Below, in pieces: positions 1-6,068 of a DNA stretch of 12,585 nt. The stretch is taken from NCBI GenBank assembly GCA_900769745.1, contig CAAGHX010000230.1, positions 1 to 12,585 of the forward strand, read 5' to 3'. Origin of the DNA: an uncultured Alistipes sp. (lineage in GTDB: Bacteria; Bacteroidota; Bacteroidia; Bacteroidales; Rikenellaceae). The notes beneath the pieces are model-generated. The model worked only from the letters and a program-made list of their open reading frames with translations. It ran no database searches and was not told the origin of the DNA. Positions within the stretch are counted from its first letter, which is position 1, and every line of letters begins with the position of its first letter. The translations under genes were made by a program, and so were the position numbers.

Positions 1-59
1 ATAAAGAAGCTCAGCTAATATCGTAAGGCTGAGGTTTATAGCTTTGAAAACATAAAATC

Positions 60-93
60 AGGGGTGTTAGCCATATGGCCGACACCCCTTTTT
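60..93. terminator. Intrinsic terminator, probably bidirectional
   Basis: A G/C-rich stem pairs 60-67 (aggggtgt) with 82-89, and an inner stem (gcca/tggc, 70-73 with 76-79) extends it. A run of five T follows on the plus strand (89-93). On the minus strand, the side that ends the 108-617 gene pair, the stem is followed by the T-rich tgattttatg. It could therefore terminate both a plus-strand gene left of the window and the minus-strand pair. Confidence 0.75.
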
Positions 94-107
94 GCGACTA
101 CGCGTCG

Positions 108-425
108 TTAAGCAAAAAGCGACGTTATGAAATTTGCAATTCTCCTATAACCTGCTCGTGCAGTGAATGCTACATCGTAGATTGTCTCGATATGCTCTTT
201 GAGGTGTTCAACAGAGCGGCGAGCTGATACAAAATAAATCACAAACGATAGTATGGCAAATGCCAAGCCAACAATAAGTGCTGCGCAAGCCTCGGAATAG
301 AGGTATTCTGCGAGCCACGAAATGAGAGCGGCGACAAATAGCACTAAGGCCGTAACAACGCAGGCCAGATAGGCTATGATTGGCGACAACACCCGTCGTG
401 GAGGTGGAGTTCTGAAGTTTTTCAT
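108..425 (-). CDS. Small two-helix membrane protein, phage holin-like family
   Basis: This 105-residue protein has two hydrophobic helices, at about residues 15-38 and 46-67. A proline/arginine-rich start (RTPPPRR) precedes them, and a charged, probably amphipathic tail (about 69-105) follows. The pattern resembles the holin-like (superfamily III/Phage_holin_3_6-type) proteins that Bacteroidetes encode next to YtxH proteins. Despite the name these are chromosomal genes without a proven lysis role; envelope or stress functions are only guessed. It starts at the ATG 18 bases after the stop of the YtxH-type gene, so the two probably form one transcript, ending at the 60-93 hairpin. No phage genes are nearby. 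The membrane topology is well supported by the sequence; the family name is a recognition call, and the function is unknown. Confidence 0.75.
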   Translation of the reverse strand: MKNFRTPPPRRVLSPIIAYLACVVTALVLFVAALISWLAEYLYSEACAALIVGLAFAILSFVIYFVSARRSVEHLKEHIETIYDVAFTARAGYRRIANFITSLFA

Positions 426-443
426 AATTCGCTAATGTTACGA

Positions 444-617
444 CTATTTGTGATCGTTGCAGTTGCAACGCATCTTATCGGCCTCCTGCTGGGCGTAATC
501 GCGAATCTTGTTTCTCAAATCGGGACCCGACTGTGGAGTTGTGAGAACTGCTACCATCGAACCTACCAAAATGCCTCCCAAGAAAGAGACCAAACTACAA
601 ATACCTGTACTTTTCAT
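444..617 (-). CDS. YtxH-domain-like small protein (57 aa)
   Basis: A short reading frame starts at the ATG at 617-615 and stops with TAG at 446-444. The protein begins MKSTGICSLVSFLGGILVGS and continues with a glycine-rich hydrophobic helix (about residues 7-26), then TTPQSGPDLRNKIRDYAQQE, and ends in the cysteine-containing tail CNCNDHK. The order G-G-x-L-V-G, hydrophobic residues, TP-x-SG-x-x-LR-x-KI is the usual signature of YtxH proteins, sometimes called gas-vesicle or general-stress-like, which have one membrane helix and a short amphipathic helix. It lies 18 bases upstream of the holin-like gene on the same strand, the pairing common in Bacteroidetes. The two cysteines near the C-terminus (C51, C53) are not usual for the family. 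Function is unknown; an envelope or stress role is inference from family. Confidence 0.8.
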   Translation of the reverse strand: MKSTGICSLVSFLGGILVGSMVAVLTTPQSGPDLRNKIRDYAQQEADKMRCNCNDHK

Positions 618-649
618 AATGTGTTTATTTTAGAATTCACTTGTGAAAG

Positions 650-680
650 TTGCAAATCTCAGGCCAGAGCGATAAATTTG
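650..680 (+). promoter_or_regulatory. Bacteroidetes-type promoter of the SLOG-family gene
   Basis: A -33-like TTG (650-652) is followed after 20 bases by TAAATTTG (673-680), a full match to the Bacteroidetes -7 consensus TAnnTTTG with consensus spacing. The predicted transcript start falls at about 684-687, on or next to the ATG at 686, so the mRNA could be leaderless. Confidence 0.6.
653..660 (-). promoter_or_regulatory. Weak candidate -7 element for the YtxH/holin-like pair
   Basis: Read on the minus strand this site is GAGATTTG, one mismatch from TAnnTTTG in the invariant positions. It would place the transcript start about 25-30 bases before the YtxH ATG. No convincing -33 element was seen. 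It lies in the 68-base divergent gap shared with the SLOG-family gene. Confidence 0.3.
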
Positions 681-685
681 CATAG

Positions 686-1180
686 ATGAATTCAGAAAAA
701 AACATATCAATCTCGTTTACCGGCCATCGCAGCTACCATGGCGAAGCTGACGCACAGTTGCGCCAGACCTTAAGGCAGCTTTACGATGACGGCTACACTC
801 ACTTCTTGTGTGGAATGGCGTGGGGCTGGGATTTGGCAGCCGCAGAGGCTGTGATTGAGCTTCGGGATGAATTCTCCGATGTAACTCTTGTGGCCGTTGA
901 ACCCTATGCTGATTTTCGCAAACTATTTCACGGCGAAGATTTAGAGCGATATAATAGAGTGGTCGAGTCAGCCGATGAAGTGGTTGTAGTGAGCGAGCAG
1001 GGTGGTGATGCAGCATTTAGAATGCGCAACGATTATCTGATAGATAATTCGGCTATGGTAATAGCTTGGTTCGATGGTAAGCCCAGAGGTGGTACTGCCT
1101 ATACCGTGCGACGGGCAAGACATTCGCATCTACCTGTTATTAATCTCATGCCCAACCCGCAACTATCATTGGGCTTTTAA
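686..1180 (+). CDS. SLOG-superfamily (DUF1273/YpsA-like) protein
   Basis: This 164-residue cytosolic protein has the Rossmann-like pattern of the DUF1273/YpsA branch of the SLOG/LOG superfamily. An early beta strand ends in FTGHR (residues 11-15), GMAWGWDLAAAE (43-54) forms the glycine-rich turn and helix, RNDYLIDNS (114-122) follows, and GGTAYTVRRA (135-144) is the second nucleotide-binding segment. SLOG proteins are proposed to bind or cleave nucleotide-derived ligands such as NAD or ADP-ribose derivatives; YpsA of Gram-positive bacteria affects cell division, but that role should not be transferred here. The start at 686 is the only ATG that keeps the FTGHR strand. The gene is monocistronic, diverges from the YtxH pair and converges on the phosphofructokinase gene. 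No effector or toxin partner is adjacent, so there is no evidence of a defence system. The family call is fairly sure, the function unknown. Confidence 0.85.
   Translation: MNSEKNISISFTGHRSYHGEADAQLRQTLRQLYDDGYTHFLCGMAWGWDLAAAEAVIELRDEFSDVTLVAVEPYADFRKLFHGEDLERYNRVVESADEVVVVSEQGGDAAFRMRNDYLIDNSAMVIAWFDGKPRGGTAYTVRRARHSHLPVINLMPNPQLSLGF
1150..1178 (+). terminator. Candidate terminator overlapping the 3' end of the SLOG gene
   Basis: A 6-base-pair stem gcccaa (1150-1155)/ttgggc (1169-1174) with a 13-base loop is followed directly by TTTT and the TAA stop. The hairpin lies inside the last ten codons. The stem is short, so termination here is plausible but unproven; the hairpin at 1193-1232 may act as backup. 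Confidence 0.4.
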
Positions 1181-1192
1181 TTAAGCAATAGC

Positions 1193-1232
1193 AAAAAAAC
1201 AACCGCAACTCCGATATGGAATTGCGGTTGTT
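1193..1232 (-). terminator. Intrinsic terminator of the phosphofructokinase gene
   Basis: An 11-base-pair perfect stem joins 1198-1208 to 1222-1232, with a further tcc/gga inner pairing. Read on the minus strand it is followed by seven T (plus-strand A run 1193-1199), the classic arrangement about 20 bases past the phosphofructokinase stop. On the plus strand the following ttctatatt is only moderately T-rich, so it may also help stop the SLOG-gene transcript. Confidence 0.8.
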
Positions 1233-1252
1233 CTATATTCTGAAGCGGTATA

Positions 1253-2485
1253 TTACCAGTTCAAAATCTTCTTGAAGTCGTAAGCCTCAGGGTTAGCAAC
1301 GTAAGCCTTTGCAGCCTCGTAATCCTCTGGAGTTACATAGTGCAAGAGGTTGTTGATAACCTGCTGAATCTTGTCTGACTCGATGTTTACGAGACGTGGA
1401 GGAATCTTGCCTGTTGTAGGATCCTGCAAGTCCTTCAAGTAGAGAGGTGACACGAAACCATCCTGTGAGATGTAAACCATGCAACCAGTCTTGCCCTCAG
1501 AGAAGAGCTTGTAAACACCCATACCCAACTCAGAGCAGTATACCAAGTCGTAAGCGATAGGAGTCTGGCAACGAACCTCGTAACCAATCTCAACTGGACG
1601 TGACTTAACCTTGATACCCAACTCCTTGAGCTTGTTCTCCAAAAGCTCATTGAAGATGTTAGCCTTAGAAACCTTACCGAGCTCTGGGTGACCGTGATCG
1701 TCGTAAGTGAAGTGGATACCAGAGTTGCGGATCTCCTCGTCAGAAAGTGCGTGGAATACACCCTCAGAAATCATTGCAACACCGTAGTCGATACCCATAA
1801 TCTTACGCTTGATGATTGAAGATACAACCAAGTTTACGATCTTCTCGATAGTGATCTCTGCCTTGTTGAACATCTCTGGGATAACGATCATAGGGTAGTG
1901 GCAAGCTGAACCAATACCGAATGCCAAGTGGCCTGCTGAACGACCCATAGCAGCAACTACAAACCAGTTAGCTGAAGTGCGAGCGTCGTTGTAAACAGCG
2001 CGACCGATAACTGTACCGCCCTCCTTAGCTGACTGGTAACCAAATGTTGGAGTACCTGCTGGCAATGGAAGGTCGTTATCGATTGTCTTAGGAACGTGGA
2101 TATTTGCAATAGGATACTGCTTTGCCTCCAAGAACTTAGCGATGCGGTTAGCTGTAGAAGCTGTATCGTCACCACCAACAGTTACGAGCAACTTAACGTT
2201 GTTATCCTGGAAGAAAGAAAGGTTGAAGTTCTCCTCGAAATCCTTATCAGTTGGCTTGAAACGGCTCATAGTGAGGTATGAACCACCCTGATTGAAGATA
2301 AAGTCAGCCTTTACGAAATCCATATCCTCATAACGTGGATTTGAATTGAAAAGACCTGAGTAACCATAGTGCAAACCGATTACACGGTAACCCTTTGCAA
2401 GGAATGTCTTAGCAACGCTGCCGACAACGGTGTTCATACCCGGAGCTGGGCCGCCACCTGTAAGAATAGCAATAGCCTCTTTCAT
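1253..2485 (-). CDS. pfp: Diphosphate-type 6-phosphofructokinase
   Basis: This cytosolic phosphofructokinase (410 residues) converts fructose 6-phosphate to fructose 1,6-bisphosphate in glycolysis; PPi-type enzymes are reversible. Visible motifs are the N-terminal loop GGGPAPG (10-16), GGDD (104-107), PKTIDND (132-138) with the catalytic aspartates, MGRSAGHLA (180-188), IPE (202-204) and GYEVRCQTP near residue 307. Two diagnostic positions carry PPi-type residues: Asp follows GGD where ATP enzymes usually have Gly, and Lys precedes TIDND where ATP enzymes have Gly. The donor is therefore inferred to be pyrophosphate, not ATP. The length suits a short PFK rather than the 550-residue PFP class. 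It is transcribed alone from a promoter near 2529-2561 and ends at the hairpin at 1193-1232. The family is near certain; donor choice is a residue-based inference. Confidence 0.95.
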   Translation of the reverse strand: MKEAIAILTGGGPAPGMNTVVGSVAKTFLAKGYRVIGLHYGYSGLFNSNPRYEDMDFVKADFIFNQGGSYLTMSRFKPTDKDFEENFNLSFFQDNNVKLLVTVGGDDTASTANRIAKFLEAKQYPIANIHVPKTIDNDLPLPAGTPTFGYQSAKEGGTVIGRAVYNDARTSANWFVVAAMGRSAGHLAFGIGSACHYPMIVIPEMFNKAEITIEKIVNLVVSSIIKRKIMGIDYGVAMISEGVFHALSDEEIRNSGIHFTYDDHGHPELGKVSKANIFNELLENKLKELGIKVKSRPVEIGYEVRCQTPIAYDLVYCSELGMGVYKLFSEGKTGCMVYISQDGFVSPLYLKDLQDPTTGKIPPRLVNIESDKIQQVINNLLHYVTPEDYEAAKAYVANPEAYDFKKILNW

Positions 2486-2528
2486 AGTGTTCTATTATGT
2501 TTAGATAATTAATGTGTCAAAATCATTG

Positions 2529-2561
2529 CAAAAATAGTAAAAATAAGTTAAAATGAAACAA
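2529..2561 (-). promoter_or_regulatory. Promoter of the phosphofructokinase gene
   Basis: On the minus strand TATTTTTG (plus-strand 2536-2529) matches TAnnTTTG fully, and a TTG (2561-2559) lies 22 bases upstream, slightly longer than the usual 19-21. The predicted start is near 2523-2526, giving a leader of about 40 bases that is AT-rich and without a Shine-Dalgarno site. Confidence 0.6.
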
Positions 2562-2664
2562 AAAGTCACCGAAAACATAGCCATTGGTCGAGATGAGTGT
2601 GATATTATCGATGTTTATTGCTCTGCAAGGTGCAGCAAAGTGTAAATTATGGGGTAAGATTCGC

Positions 2665-2693
2665 CGAATTTAGAAATATAATTCGTATATTTG
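2665..2693 (+). promoter_or_regulatory. Promoter and candidate operator of the glycosidase-like/TIM-barrel operon
   Basis: TATATTTG (2686-2693) is a perfect Bacteroidetes -7 element; the -33 region is weak. Immediately upstream is an inverted repeat CGAATT (2665-2670), nine bases, AATTCG (2680-2685), placed in the spacer where a regulator would compete with or assist polymerase. The start is predicted near 2697-2701. The rest of the 254-base gap to the phosphofructokinase gene is AT-rich and holds that gene's divergent promoter and no visible gene. Confidence 0.6.
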
Positions 2694-2739
2694 CTTAACT
2701 GTTTTGCTACGTCAGCAAACGAAACAAATGACTCAAACT

Positions 2740-4086
2740 ATGAAACGATATATTATTCGCATAATCGCCATTATCTCTATTTTCTGGCTTGGTGGCAAGG
2801 TGGCTTACTGGAACGAGAAACGCCTGCAGAGCAAACCTTTATCGATTGGCGATTATAAGGCGAAAATCGAGAATAACTCACTGATGCCCAAGGTAGATAG
2901 TATGGCCAAGGCAGTCGTTGCTACTGGCTTTAGCGCTGGTTCGGGATATGGCGAGGTGTGGATTCGCGACTACAACACTTTCATCGAGCTCTCGATGGAT
3001 GTACTCGACGACGAACTTATCCGCCGCAATCTCGATGTTTTCTTCGCTTTTCAGGAGGAGTCGGGTGAGGTGGTAGATGGTTTTATCGATATCAAGAAGG
3101 CCGATTTGAGCTACAACTACCGCTTCTCGAAAAATGCACCTGAATATGCAGCTCACAAGAACACTGTGGAGACCGACCAGGAGTCGTCGCTCGTGCAGGC
3201 TGTTTACAAATATGTCACAAAGAGTGGCAATAAGTCGTATTTGCAGAATGAGTTGTTTGGTCTGAAGGTTATCGACCGACTGGAGGCAGCAATGAACTTC
3301 CTACTCAATGAGAAGATGGCCAAGGAGTATGGTCTGATTACGGGTGCCACCACAGCCGACTGGGGCGATGTGCAGCCCGAGCATTATTGGGGTGTGGCTA
3401 TCGACGAGAATACTCACTACACAATCGACATCTACGACAATGCAATGTTCGTAATCGCGCTGAACAACCTCATTGAGTTGTGTGACAATGCGGATAAAAA
3501 GGCTCACTGGACAAAGGTTCGTGATGAGTTAAAGCAAAACGTTAAGAAACATTTGTGGGATGCTGAAAATCAAAAGTTTATTCCACACATCTATCTCAAT
3601 GGTTCTCCATTTCCTGCATCGTTCGACGAGAGTAAGATTTACTATCACGGCGGAACAGGTGTGGCGGTTATGGCAGGTCTGTTAAATCACGACGAAATCG
3701 CAAATTCAAACAACAAAATGTTGGAAAATATGCGCAAGGCTCACGCTCAGAGCATCGGCCTTACGCTCTATCCAACATATCCTCACGGCTATTTCAAGAA
3801 CACAATGATGTACCCATACGGATATCAGAATGGCGGCGACTGGACTTGGTTTGGCGCGAGAATGATTATGGGTCTTATAGACAACGGATTTATCATCGAG
3901 GCATACGACGAGTTGCAGCCAATGCTTGCGCGAGTGGTGGAGAACAACGGTTTTTATGAGTGGTACACACCTGCGGGCGAGCCAATGGGCTCAGGCACAT
4001 ATCGCGGCGAGGCTGGTGTACTCTATAAATGTAATCAGATGTTGCGCGAGTGGGCGGCAAACAACGAACAAAAAGAGAACAAGTGA
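2740..4086 (+). CDS. Membrane-anchored six-hairpin glycosidase-like protein
   Basis: From this start the protein has 448 residues. An N-terminal hydrophobic segment (about 4-20, no clear cleavage site) is followed by an alpha/alpha-barrel-like region rich in paired helices. Motifs typical of six-hairpin glycosidases are WIRDYN (74-79), ETDQESS (144-150), TTADWGDVQPE (204-214), GGDWTWFGAR (365-374) and GFYEWYTP (404-411) near the C-terminus. Asp/Glu residues in the ADWGD and FYEWY segments are candidate general acid/base residues. The fold suggests action on a glycoside on the outer face of the inner membrane; the substrate and exact GH family (GH63-like and related clans are possible) cannot be fixed by eye. 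ATG 2740 gives a signal-anchor start MKRYIIRI; ATG 2728 is a possible alternative 12 bases upstream. It is the first gene of an operon with two TIM-barrel sugar-isomerase-like genes, 32 bases before the next. Confidence 0.75.
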   Translation: MKRYIIRIIAIISIFWLGGKVAYWNEKRLQSKPLSIGDYKAKIENNSLMPKVDSMAKAVVATGFSAGSGYGEVWIRDYNTFIELSMDVLDDELIRRNLDVFFAFQEESGEVVDGFIDIKKADLSYNYRFSKNAPEYAAHKNTVETDQESSLVQAVYKYVTKSGNKSYLQNELFGLKVIDRLEAAMNFLLNEKMAKEYGLITGATTADWGDVQPEHYWGVAIDENTHYTIDIYDNAMFVIALNNLIELCDNADKKAHWTKVRDELKQNVKKHLWDAENQKFIPHIYLNGSPFPASFDESKIYYHGGTGVAVMAGLLNHDEIANSNNKMLENMRKAHAQSIGLTLYPTYPHGYFKNTMMYPYGYQNGGDWTWFGARMIMGLIDNGFIIEAYDELQPMLARVVENNGFYEWYTPAGEPMGSGTYRGEAGVLYKCNQMLREWAANNEQKENK

Positions 4087-4118
4087 ATTACAAATATTAA
4101 CTTAAACAAAAAATTATT

Positions 4119-5018
4119 ATGAAGAAGATTTTTTCATGTGTTGTTGCTCTTGTAGCAGCAATTTCAATGTTCGGTCTGGCTTCTTGTAGCACACCAGAGC
4201 CAGCCAAGAAGCAGATTGGTATCCAGATGTACTCTGTACACCAGGACTATGCTAACATCGAGCCTGCCTTGCAGAAAATTGCAGCTGCAGGTTACACAGC
4301 TATCGAGACTTTGAACTTTGGTGGCGTTCCTCAGTGCTTTGGTTTGGAGCCAGCAGCATTTAAGGCTTTGTGTGACAAGTATGGTTTGAAGATTGTTTCA
4401 ACTCACGGTGGTGTAGCTTACAACCCAGCTGATTTAGAGGGTACAATGGCTAAGTGGCGCGAGTTGTTTGCTGGTTTGCAGACTATGGGTGCTAAGTACT
4501 GCGTAATCCCTGGCCAGGACTTCGGTTCAACTTTGGCAGACATCGAGGCTTGCTGCGCATTCTGCAACAAGGTAGGTGAGGTTGCTAAGGAGTATGGCCT
4601 TAAGCTTGGTTACCACAACCACGCTGGTGACTTCGCTCAGGTAGAGGGCGAGACTATCCTTGACTATGTTATCAAGCACACTGACGCTGATAAGTTCCTC
4701 ATCGAGTTGGACGTATGTAAGACAAATATGGGCGATGCTGACGCTATGCACTATTTGAAGACTTACGGCGACCGTATCAAGATTCTCCACGCAAAGGAGG
4801 ATGGCGTTTTGGGTACAGGTCCTATCAACTTCGAGGAGGTTTTCAACGCATTCTATGCTAATGGCGCTATCGACTGCTTCGTAGAGTATGAGCTTCCATT
4901 CCGTTTGGGTGAGGATCAGGCTGAGAACGAGCGCAACTTGGCTGCTATGTGGAAGGGCGTTGCAGATTGCTGCAAGTTTATGCAGGAGTCAGCATTCGTA
5001 AAGTCTTGCGAGTACTAA
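4119..5018 (+). CDS. Lipoprotein sugar isomerase/epimerase-like TIM barrel
   Basis: This 299-residue protein starts with a lipoprotein signal ending in the lipobox LASC (Cys23), so it should be lipid-anchored. The next residues (STPEP) lack the acidic run that favours surface export in Bacteroidetes, so a periplasmic face is more likely. The rest is a xylose-isomerase-like/AP-endonuclease-2 TIM barrel (PF01261 type): E63 in AIETL, STH (94-96), YHNH (165-168), D198 in ELDV, H224 in ILHAKED and E256 in FVEYE fit the usual metal and substrate ligands. Such proteins isomerise, epimerise, hydrate or cleave sugars and keto-sugars; the exact reaction is unknown. The mature part carries eleven cysteines besides the lipidated one, odd for an exported protein. 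It is followed after 38 bases by a clear paralogue and is probably co-transcribed with the glycosidase-like gene. Confidence 0.85.
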   Translation: MKKIFSCVVALVAAISMFGLASCSTPEPAKKQIGIQMYSVHQDYANIEPALQKIAAAGYTAIETLNFGGVPQCFGLEPAAFKALCDKYGLKIVSTHGGVAYNPADLEGTMAKWRELFAGLQTMGAKYCVIPGQDFGSTLADIEACCAFCNKVGEVAKEYGLKLGYHNHAGDFAQVEGETILDYVIKHTDADKFLIELDVCKTNMGDADAMHYLKTYGDRIKILHAKEDGVLGTGPINFEEVFNAFYANGAIDCFVEYELPFRLGEDQAENERNLAAMWKGVADCCKFMQESAFVKSCEY

Positions 5019-5536
5019 TCCAACTATAACGTTTAACAAAAAAACACTTTCCGAAAATGAAGAAGATATTATTGGTACTTTTGGCCGCAGCGATGGTGAT
5101 GCCAATCGCATCGGAGGCTAAATCGAAGAAGCGCATCGGCTTGCAGCTCTACTCTGTAAATCAGGATATGAGCAATGTGGATGCTTCACTTGCAAAGGTT
5201 GCAAAGGCTGGTTATACAGTTGTTGAGACATTGGGTAGCCCTGTATGTTTTGGTTTCCCAGCAGCAGAGTTTAAAGCGTTGTGTGACAAGCACGGACTCT
5301 CAATCATCTCAACTCATACTTCAATTGCTATGGACCCAAATAACGAGGCCAAAGTTATGAATGACTGGCGTGCTGTATTCGAGGGCTTGCGCACAATGGG
5401 CGCTGAGTATTGCGTGATTCCAGGTTTTAACTTGGGTAAGTCACTCGCTGATTTGAAGGCTGTTTGCGACTACTTCAACAAGGTGGGTAAGTTGGCTAAG
5501 GAGTATGGCCTTAAGCTCGGTTACCACAACCACGCT
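4584..5536 (+). repeat. Near-identical 42-base block shared by the two TIM-barrel genes
   Basis: Positions 4584-4625 and 5495-5536 agree at 41 of 42 bases; the only change is T/C at the third base of the leucine codon before GYHNHA. The block encodes AKEYGLKLGYHNHA in both genes, including the catalytic YHNH. The flanking DNA is much more divergent. This is consistent with tandem duplication with local gene conversion or strong constraint. Confidence 0.8.
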
Positions 5537-5920
5537 CACGAGTATGAGCTCTGCGAGGGTAAGGTTAAGTGGGAGTATATGATTGAGAACACCGACCCTG
5601 ATTACGTATTCTTCCAGATGGACGTATATTGGACAACTCGTGGCGGCAAGGATCCTGTTGAGTATTTGAAGAAGTACCCAAAGCGTATCAAGATGCTCCA
5701 CATCAAGGATGACTTGGTAATCGGCGAGAGCGGCAAGATTGACTTCGAGGCTATCTACAAGCAGTTCTACAAGAACGGTTACAAGGATTTCGTTGTTGAG
5801 CAGGAGATGCCACGCGGCCCTAAGGATGAGACTCGCGAGCAGCGTTTCGTACGTATGTGGGAGGGTGTAGCTAAGAGTGCTGCATATTTGGAGAATGCTA
5901 AATTCGTAAAGAAGAAGTAA
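5057..5920 (+). CDS. Exported sugar isomerase/epimerase-like TIM barrel (paralogue)
   Basis: This 287-residue protein has a type I signal peptide (MKKILLVLLAAAMVMPIASEA, cleavage near residue 21) and a xylose-isomerase-like TIM barrel. Candidate ligands are E57 (VVETL), STH (85-87), YHNH (156-159), D189 in QMDVYW, H215 in MLHIKD and E248 in VVEQEMP. It aligns end to end with the preceding lipoprotein, with shared blocks such as FKALCDK, YCVIPG and AKEYGLKLGYHNHA, so the pair arose by tandem duplication. The two differ in anchoring and around the metal-binding Asp (QMDVYWTTRGG here, ELDVCKTNMGD in the paralogue), which points to different substrates. In Bacteroidetes, relatives take part in 3-keto-glycoside pathways as lyases or hydratases, but no Gfo/Idh/MocA oxidoreductase or DUF1080 gene is in the window, so that role is only a possibility. 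It is the last gene of the operon. Confidence 0.85.
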   Translation: MKKILLVLLAAAMVMPIASEAKSKKRIGLQLYSVNQDMSNVDASLAKVAKAGYTVVETLGSPVCFGFPAAEFKALCDKHGLSIISTHTSIAMDPNNEAKVMNDWRAVFEGLRTMGAEYCVIPGFNLGKSLADLKAVCDYFNKVGKLAKEYGLKLGYHNHAHEYELCEGKVKWEYMIENTDPDYVFFQMDVYWTTRGGKDPVEYLKKYPKRIKMLHIKDDLVIGESGKIDFEAIYKQFYKNGYKDFVVEQEMPRGPKDETREQRFVRMWEGVAKSAAYLENAKFVKKK

Positions 5921-5928
5921 TTTCCGCA

Positions 5929-5986
5929 ATCGAAATTTCGATAATTTTTTAGAGGCTGTTAACATTGGTTAGCAGCCTTTTTCTTT
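5929..5986 (+). terminator. Terminator of the glycosidase-like/TIM-barrel operon
   Basis: An 11-pair hairpin with one G-T pair joins 5953-5963 (aggctgttaac) to 5968-5978 (gttagcagcct) across a four-base loop, followed by TTTTTCTTT. Just before it lies a perfect 14-base palindrome ATCGAAATTTCGAT (5929-5942) followed by AATTTTTT, which may form a weaker first hairpin. Confidence 0.85.
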
Positions 5987-6003
5987 GCCTTATGTTCCAT
6001 AAG

Positions 6004-6059
6004 TCTCAAAAACAAGCGCATAAGTATAAATTCGGCTATACCTATATACTTTTTTGAGA
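6004..6059. promoter_or_regulatory. Nested inverted repeats upstream of the steroid operon (candidate operator)
   Basis: A 9-base inverted repeat TCTCAAAAA (6004-6012)/TTTTTGAGA (6051-6059) encloses a second repeat AGTATA (6023-6028)/TATACT (6045-6050); GTATA can also pair with TATAC at 6037-6041. The array lies just upstream of the -7 element at 6069 and covers the expected -33 area. A regulator site is inferred; no adjacent regulator gene is present. Confidence 0.45.
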
Positions 6060-6068
6060 TAAAATTCG

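Noticed and set aside
10..33. Hairpin ctcagc/gctgag near the left edge as an RNA gene or tRNA fragment
   Set aside because: It is six pairs with a 12-base loop and no cloverleaf or other conserved RNA feature; too little sequence is visible upstream to judge it.
108..617. Holin-like gene as a prophage remnant
   Set aside because: No lysin, integrase or structural phage gene is present, and pairing with a YtxH-type gene is a common chromosomal arrangement in Bacteroidetes.
435..689. Plus-strand 84-codon reading frame in the first kilobase
   Set aside because: It lies antisense to the YtxH-like gene, which has a recognisable motif and a matching operon partner; the plus-strand translation looks like no known protein.
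686..1180. SLOG protein as part of a defence system
   Set aside because: No effector, nuclease, TIR, NADAR or membrane toxin gene is adjacent in an operon; the neighbours are divergent or convergent housekeeping-type genes.
1293..2281. Several long alternative-frame reading frames inside the phosphofructokinase gene
   Set aside because: Their compositions are those of frame-shifted or antisense readings of a well-conserved enzyme; none has a recognisable domain or start context.
2618..2638. Small dyad TTGCT/AGCAA around CTGCAAGGTGCAG in the divergent gap
   Set aside because: It is short, has competing pairings, and is not positioned clearly with respect to either promoter.
2704..2739. Upstream TTG start for the glycosidase-like protein
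   Set aside because: It lies almost on the predicted transcript start, and the added residues (LRQQTKQ) would place charged, polar sequence before the membrane anchor; ATG 2740 or 2728 fits better.
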